Assembly: GCA_030682615.1 (NCBI GenBank)
Contig: JAUXNY010000084.1
Location: 1-35,198 of the forward strand
Length of the DNA stretch: 35,198 bases
DNA from: Candidatus Aquicultor sp.
GTDB taxonomy: Bacteria; Actinomycetota; Aquicultoria; Aquicultorales; Aquicultoraceae
Direction: 5' to 3'
Shown here: positions 33,596-35,198 of the stretch, piece by piece
How positions within the stretch are numbered: the first letter of the stretch is position 1
Layout of the letters: each line of letters opens with the position of its first letter
The notes under the pieces: generated by a model
Told to the model about the DNA's origin: nothing
Databases searched by the model: none
Seen by the model: only the letters and a program-made list of their open reading frames with translations
Made by a program: the position numbers and the translations under genes

Positions 33596-34650
33596 TCCAC
33601 CCTCATCGTCGCGGGGTCTACCAGCTCTATCCAGGTTTGTCCCCGGTTGAACTTGATTTCGCTTCCTGCGGAATCGAAATAGCGCGTTATTTCCGAGACG
33701 GTTTGGCGCTGCCAGGTGGCAAAAATGACCCTGCCGTCTTGAAAGACCATCGCTTGTCCCGTCCCGCGCAGGTTGAGCTGCATCCTGCCCTTGGGGTCAT
33801 CGGCTATCTTGGCAACCGGGACGTATTGCACGACCACGTTCTTTGCCGATATCAGCTCGTTGTTGGCGGCATCTTTATGCGGTTGTCCCGCCATGAAGCG
33901 GTTATAGGTGTTTTTGTTGCGGTCATATTCGTAGTGGACCCTAAACTCGGGCTTGGAAAAATCCAGGTTGATAGACGCGTTCGACGGGCGCAGCTCGGGT
34001 GCATCGTCGTCCTTGAAGTTCGGCTTCTGATAGAAGACCTGCGATTCAAAGCCCCGGTCCTTAGCTTTGCTCCACAATTTCTCGGTAGAAGTGTAGAGGT
34101 TATGTGGCGCTTTGCGCTTTTTTATGCGCCAGTAAGCCTCGCTGTTGGCGAACTCATCGAGGTCGGCTACGTCCAGGTTCTTTATGACTTCGTAGACGGT
34201 CGCCGGGCCGCCGCAGTGCACATACAACGCATTGTACGCCCGGGCGAGGTCGACGAAGTACTCGCGCGCGCTCCGCACCGGCCCAATCGTCGCGACACCT
34301 TCGTGGAGAAAGACCGCCATGAAGCGCGTGATACCGCCTTCGGCGACGGTCTCATATACGACGCACGCGTCGCTCAAACCGGATTGCGGACGCGCGTCGA
34401 CGTGGTTTTCAATCATGACTGCGAGTGGGCGGCGCGTCGCGTTAGGTTCATGGGTGTATTCGCCGTCTATGGGACAGGGGAACTCGGGTTGTGGAGCTTC
34501 CGTCGTAGTCGTAGTAGGAGTCTGCGCAATCGCTTGCTCGTCTTCCAAGACCGGTCGCTCATTGACGAGCGGCCATATAACGGTAGCCGAAACTGCTGTC
34601 ATCAACAGCAACGATAGCAATATCGCTAGTATGATATAGATTGGTTTCAT
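33586..34650 (-). CDS. DUF3048 family envelope protein
   Basis: 354 residues. The N-terminal hydrophobic helix (about 3-27, no lipobox cysteine seen) is a signal anchor; a Thr-rich linker (TPTTTTTEAP) follows. The DUF3048 core (YerB-like) runs from PLAVMIENHVDARPQSGLSDACVVYE through IGPVRSAREYFVDLA, VHCGG, and APHNLYTS, ending in the C-terminal DUF3048_C-like section (NVVVQYVPV, then ELVDPATMRVDYQ). Function is unproven; the protein should be surface-exposed on the outer face of the membrane. ATG 34650 lacks a good ribosome binding site. Its stop overlaps the toxin gene by 10 bp. Confidence 0.9.
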   Translation of the reverse strand: MKPIYIILAILLSLLLMTAVSATVIWPLVNERPVLEDEQAIAQTPTTTTTEAPQPEFPCPIDGEYTHEPNATRRPLAVMIENHVDARPQSGLSDACVVYETVAEGGITRFMAVFLHEGVATIGPVRSAREYFVDLARAYNALYVHCGGPATVYEVIKNLDVADLDEFANSEAYWRIKKRKAPHNLYTSTEKLWSKAKDRGFESQVFYQKPNFKDDDAPELRPSNASINLDFSKPEFRVHYEYDRNKNTYNRFMAGQPHKDAANNELISAKNVVVQYVPVAKIADDPKGRMQLNLRGTGQAMVFQDGRVIFATWQRQTVSEITRYFDSAGSEIKFNRGQTWIELVDPATMRVDYQ

Positions 34651-34707
34651 ATAATAAAGCAGCTCTCAAACAGTACTGTATGCAAGCCCCTTGCGGGGTT
34701 CCTTTGT

Positions 34708-34736
34708 AGGATAAACCTGGTCGAGCCATTAGTCAA
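34708..34736 (-). promoter_or_regulatory. promoter of the DUF3048 gene
   Basis: On the minus strand: TTGACT (34731-34736), a 17-bp spacer, TATCCT (34708-34713). About 50 nt of leader follows. The perfect palindrome ACAGTACTGT (34670-34679) lies in this leader and could be an operator. Confidence 0.55.
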
Positions 34737-34800
34737 GCTGTCCCGAGCGTTCGCGATAACGTCCCTGCCGGGTAGCGGTCCTTAATAAAGCCATAATAAT

Positions 34801-34829
34801 TTGATTCGTACCGCTAAAATGACTAAAAT
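34801..34829 (+). promoter_or_regulatory. promoter of fabZ
   Basis: TTGATT (34801-34806), a 17-bp spacer, TAAAAT (34824-34829), about 33 bp before the GTG start. Confidence 0.55.
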
Positions 34830-34862
34830 CGTAAGAGAGATCGATAATTGGAGGATAAGCTT

Positions 34863-35198
34863 GTGCTAGGAATAGAAGAGATAAAGCGGATAATACCGCA
34901 CCGTTACCCGTTCTTGCTCATCGACCAGATTCTCGAATATGAACCCGGCAAATGGGCAAAAGGTCTTAAAAACGTCACGGTCAATGAGCCGTTTTTCGCG
35001 GGACATTTCCCGGACTACCCGGTGATGCCGGGCGTTCTTATCGTCGAAGCATTGGCGCAGGTAGGCGCGGTATCCATCTTGAGCCTCGAGGCGAACAAGG
35101 GAAAAATCGCGTTTTTCGCCGGCATCGACGGATTTCGCTTCAAAAGACAAGTTCTGCCGGGAGACCAGCTCACCCTCGAAGTGGAAATCACGAAGTCC
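34863..35198 (+). CDS. fabZ: 3-hydroxyacyl-[ACP] dehydratase FabZ, 5' part (3' end outside window)
   Basis: 112 codons are open to the window edge. FabZ dehydrates 3-hydroxyacyl-ACP in fatty-acid elongation. The hot-dog fold starts [21 protein letters not shown]; the catalytic His is in [12 protein letters not shown] and the Glu in VLIVEALAQ, followed by [24 protein letters not shown] 34863 is preceded by GGAGG (34850-34854), and the alternative TTG 34861 is in another frame and stops at once. fabZ commonly follows murA-linked or lpx/envelope genes; here it is separated from murA by the accessory patch and the opposing DUF3048 gene. Confidence 0.96.
   Translation, partial: MLGIEEIKRIIPHRYPFLLIDQILEYEPGKWAKGLKNVTVNEPFFAGHFPDYPVMPGVLIVEALAQVGAVSILSLEANKGKIAFFAGIDGFRFKRQVLPGDQLTLEVEITKS

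Noticed and set aside
33637-34617. 326-codon plus-strand frame opposite the DUF3048 gene
   Set aside because: Arginine-rich shadow in a GC-biased frame; DUF3048 on the other strand has clear family motifs and a signal anchor.
34683-34702. GCCCC/GGGGTT hairpin as terminator
   Set aside because: Only four to five pairs and no T-run; lies in the leader of the DUF3048 gene.

Overview
The window looks like the chromosome of a deep-branching, probably uncultured actinobacterium. The strongest argument is gene order. The run argS / lysA-hom-thrC-thrB / rho-rpmE-(DUF1385)-prfA-prmC-tsaC-rpiB-glyA-dCMP deaminase / atp operon / murA reproduces the argS-lysA-thrA-thrC-thrB-rho-rpmE-prfA-hemK-sua5-atpBEFHAGDC-murA order known from Mycobacterium and relatives. 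Separate atpF and atpH, a short two-gene atpI-type head and an inverted argS argue for a lineage outside the classical Mycobacteriales. The class assignment is inference; the phylum-level reading is fairly secure. No rRNA, tRNA or CRISPR array was seen.

Layout. 1-0.95 kb: the 3' end of an HtrA-type protease and rlmH, closed by a bidirectional terminator. 0.98-4.14 kb, minus strand: an orphan BlaI/MecI repressor with two consensus promoters, then nfo and argS. 4.36-9.04 kb: lysA-hom-thrC-thrB, the aspartate-derived lysine and threonine branch, with lysA split by an in-frame TAA. 9.04-12.7 kb: an insertion relative to the canonical order. It holds a calcineurin-like phosphoesterase, cyclic 2,3-diphosphoglycerate synthetase and 2-phosphoglycerate kinase, overlapping head to tail, followed by a TalC-type transaldolase. 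13.6-21.6 kb: rho, rpmE, DUF1385, prfA, prmC, tsaC, rpiB, glyA and comEB. 21.6-29.0 kb: a ten-gene F1Fo ATP synthase operon whose c subunit looks proton-type. 29.1-30.4 kb: murA. 30.4-33.6 kb: an accessory patch with a purE 3' fragment, a beta-carbonic anhydrase, a broken integron-type integrase end, a broken antitoxin end, a Fic AMP-transferase between two 68-bp direct repeats, and an intact ParE-type toxin-antitoxin pair. 33.6-35.2 kb: a DUF3048 protein on the minus strand and the 5' part of fabZ.

The most notable system is the complete two-enzyme route to cyclic 2,3-diphosphoglycerate, a thermoprotectant known biochemically from hyperthermophilic methanogens. Here it is embedded in an actinobacterial housekeeping supercluster and translationally coupled to a phosphoesterase that is a natural candidate for turning the compound over. 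The synthetase appears to start at an unusual ATA codon. Two otherwise intact housekeeping genes, lysA and prmC, carry an in-frame TAA. For prmC, whose product modifies the release factor encoded next to it, this raises a testable feedback idea, although sequence error or recent mutation must be excluded first.
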